This document shows positions 61,796 to 64,000 of a stretch of DNA of 64,000 bases, in pieces. The translations under genes were made by a program, and so were the position numbers. Origin of the DNA: Prinia subflava (lineage: Eukaryota; Chordata; Aves; Passeriformes; Cisticolidae); NCBI RefSeq assembly GCF_021018805.1, contig NC_086249.1:78270472-78334471 (forward strand). The letters run 5' to 3'. Positions within the stretch are counted from its first letter, which is position 1, and each line of letters begins with the position of its first letter. The notes under the pieces are model-generated. The model did no database searches. It saw only the letters and a program-made list of their open reading frames with translations, and was not told where the DNA came from.

Positions 61796-63215
61796 AGACC
61801 CCTAGGTCCTTCTAATTTTGCTTGGCTCAAAGGAGTAAATGAAATCTGTTTGTTAAAAGCATACAGCAGACTACTAAGAATTCATTTTCATTCTGCTACA
61901 GTAGAATGGTATTTTAAACAGATTCATGAAATGTTTTAATACTACTCAAGCAAACCTATCAATAGAAGAAAAGTTAAACACACAGTCAAGGGGATTATTA
62001 TCTAGCTGTCTATATTATTCATCTAATCTGACACCTTCCCACGTATTTTTTTGTGGAAAACAATTTTTTGCTTACTTAAATTCCCTGATTTTAATTAATC
62101 TTTCCCTCTTTTCCTTGCATTTTAAGCTACCTTAAAGATCAAGGACTGCTCATACCTACTGGGCTACAGCAGTACTGGATGATGTTCGAAAAACATTGCT
62201 TATATAATGAGAATATCACCAGTTCTTACATTTTTAATTAAACTTCATTCTAAGTGTGCTTTCCAATACCTGTGTCATTACCCTAACTATTAATAAGCAA
62301 CATAATATTTTCTCTCACTTCATCTGCATGGGATTGAGCTCTAAAATTTCCAAAGCATAAATTAGAGAGGAATTAAGGTTACAAAATAGAGCTAATGTCA
62401 AGCTGAAACTCTTTTCATTAACTCAGTGCTCACTTCTGCCAAGGTCTGCAGCACATATTTGATTCTGTAACATCAGTGTGCTGAGATCATTCCAATACCA
62501 TAATAGAGCACATTTAAAATGAGCAATTGAAAACTTGCAGCCTTAGCCCTGGATTTATTTGCTTTTCTTGGCTAAACGGTCAAAAAATAGCCTGGGTGGA
62601 GATCTGGTTTCCGTTCACTTCAGTGGAGTTAATGCTGTGTTTGGCGAGTGCAAGGAGACATCAGGGAGGTGGAGGCATGCTGCAAGAAGTTGCACAGTGT
62701 CAGTGTTGCACGGGCCACAGGCTTATTCAGAATGTTTTAGTAATTAAGGCTCCTATGAAACATAATATGTAAGTCAGTTTTCACGAAATAGTGTGACAGA
62801 CGATAAACTTCTCTATCATGTGCAATATGTATTTTGGGAAATGTATAAAACTTATTTGAGTAACAGAAGGACTATTATAATTCCCATGTGCAAAACCAGA
62901 GTAGGAACAAACCCATAGGAGATACACGTGTGTCTGTCCTCCATGGTGGAAAAGAGACTGAAAAATACAGTCTCATTAATGGGGAGACACTGTTCTAGTA
63001 AAAAATCCCACCATAGTTCAAAATTGCAGCTGTGTCACTTCAGTGTGAGTGTTACTTGTGTGATCACCAGAGGTCAGTGTCACCACAGGCTGCAGCGCAG
63101 AGAGGGAGGGAGATGCTGCTTATAAAAGATGAAAACAAGCTTGCCTGATCCCTCCAGAGTTTGCCCATGCTCTAACATCAAATATAACAAATTCAAAAGC
63201 CTCTTTCTTCCTTGT
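61796..63215. other. AT-rich intergenic sequence
   Basis: Frames of 61-81 codons are unrecognised. No repeat was identified. Confidence 0.5.
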
Positions 63216-63312
63216 GAGATGGAGGGTAGATGAGTAGGGGGAGTACTGAGGAGGGAAAAGGACAAGGGGAAAAAGAATTGGGGAGCTGTAAGGAAATGGG
63301 AACAGGGATGAA
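63216..63312. repeat. Purine-rich low-complexity tract
   Basis: The plus strand is mainly G and A with GGGGA and GGAAAAGG words. The Ser/Pro/Leu-rich minus-strand frames crossing it are artefacts. Confidence 0.7.
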
Positions 63313-64000
63313 ATAAACTTGGCCAGCTGATTTGTGACCATAAAAGATACTGCCTTCAGATTCTAAATCAGACAAGTCCCACCTGTATTAAGGCATGTAC
63401 CTAGCAATATAAATTATTGCCAGCTTCAAATCTTAAGAAATTATGAGCCTGGCTCACAGTGTTTAAATAATTAAAAAGTATTGTTTTCTTTTCCTTTGTC
63501 CACAGAGCTGGGCTGTTTTTTTCTTTTTGCTGTATTCTCAAGCTTTGCTCCACTAACATAATACCCTGAGAAAGTATGTGTGAGTCTGTATGCATGCAAT
63601 TTTAATGACATACAAAATCTTCAGGTTGTCTAGTTTGCCTGCAGGGGTTGCAGTTTGAGAAAAACACAAGACGAGGAATAAACAGTGGGAGCTAGGAAGA
63701 CTGCTGCCTCAGTTGCTCACTGTCCTTTGACAAATGCTCCTATAGCTGTGGCCTTTGTGTATGGGTCAGAGGTGATGGATGAAGGTGTGTGAGCTATTGC
63801 TGCTCCCTCGCCCTGGTGTGACACCAGACCCTGCCTCACTGAGGGTATCAAGGGTGCCCTGCTCCACCCTTAGGTACCACCCGTTCTGCACGTGTGGGGC
63901 TGAGTGGGCATGCAGCACACACTGAAGCTGTGGTAGGGAGCAGTCATTCAGGAGCAGAAGGGATAGTAGAGTCACTTGTCTTTCTTGGGCACTTTGAGGT
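63313..64000. other. Intergenic sequence to window end
   Basis: No gene or mobile element was recognised. The last 250 bases are somewhat GC-richer. Confidence 0.5.

Overview
The window looks like an intergenic stretch of a bird genome, most likely a passerine (songbird). The base composition is AT-rich. Nearly every recognisable repeat is a CR1 LINE fragment, and none resembles Alu, L1 or B1/B2. One short element has a tRNA-Ile-like head joined to a CR1-type tail, as in the passerine SINE family TguSINE1. Two further segments look like avian endogenous-retrovirus LTRs. I found no host protein-coding gene, rRNA, functional tRNA or CRISPR array. The longest open frame (245 codons, minus strand, 40782-41519) is a decayed CR1 reverse transcriptase. 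All other open frames are short and match no family I recognise.

Layout: 1-23.6 kb is mostly unique AT-rich sequence. It holds a perfect 12-bp-stem inverted repeat (1076-1123), an unrecognised GC-richer pair of minus-strand frames (1730-2088), a short exon-like segment with good splice signals (11272-11303), a weak LTR-like segment near 12.4-12.8 kb, (CAGA)n and (AG)n microsatellites, and a CR1 tail at 19.6 kb. From 23.6 to 30.2 kb lies a graveyard of at least six CR1 pieces in both orientations, including a small CR1 stub nested in an older CR1 copy with a 5-bp candidate target duplication. At 32.5-33.1 kb a tRNA-Ile/CR1 SINE abuts a solo LTR, followed by a large compound pentanucleotide array (33559-33715).

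From 36 to 37 kb there are two exon-like segments with good splice signals. At 40.0-41.9 kb is the best-preserved CR1 copy; its 3' end is intact and its reverse transcriptase is inactivated. From 44.0 to 44.8 kb is a CpG-retaining AT-rich segment that I consider the strongest candidate for a conserved distal enhancer. Further candidate regulatory stretches lie at 47.3, 56.2 and 61.8 kb, a small CpG cluster at 54.6 kb, and a second LTR at 47.7-48.0 kb. The final 10 kb shows nothing genic.

No coordinated gene system is visible. The window is best read as a gene desert or a very long intron whose content is transposon decay plus possible distal regulatory DNA. I found no convincing previously undescribed biological system. 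The most checkable items are the nested CR1, the SINE/LTR junction, the compound repeat array, the exon-like segments and the candidate enhancer. All family assignments rest on recognition by eye, without database searches.
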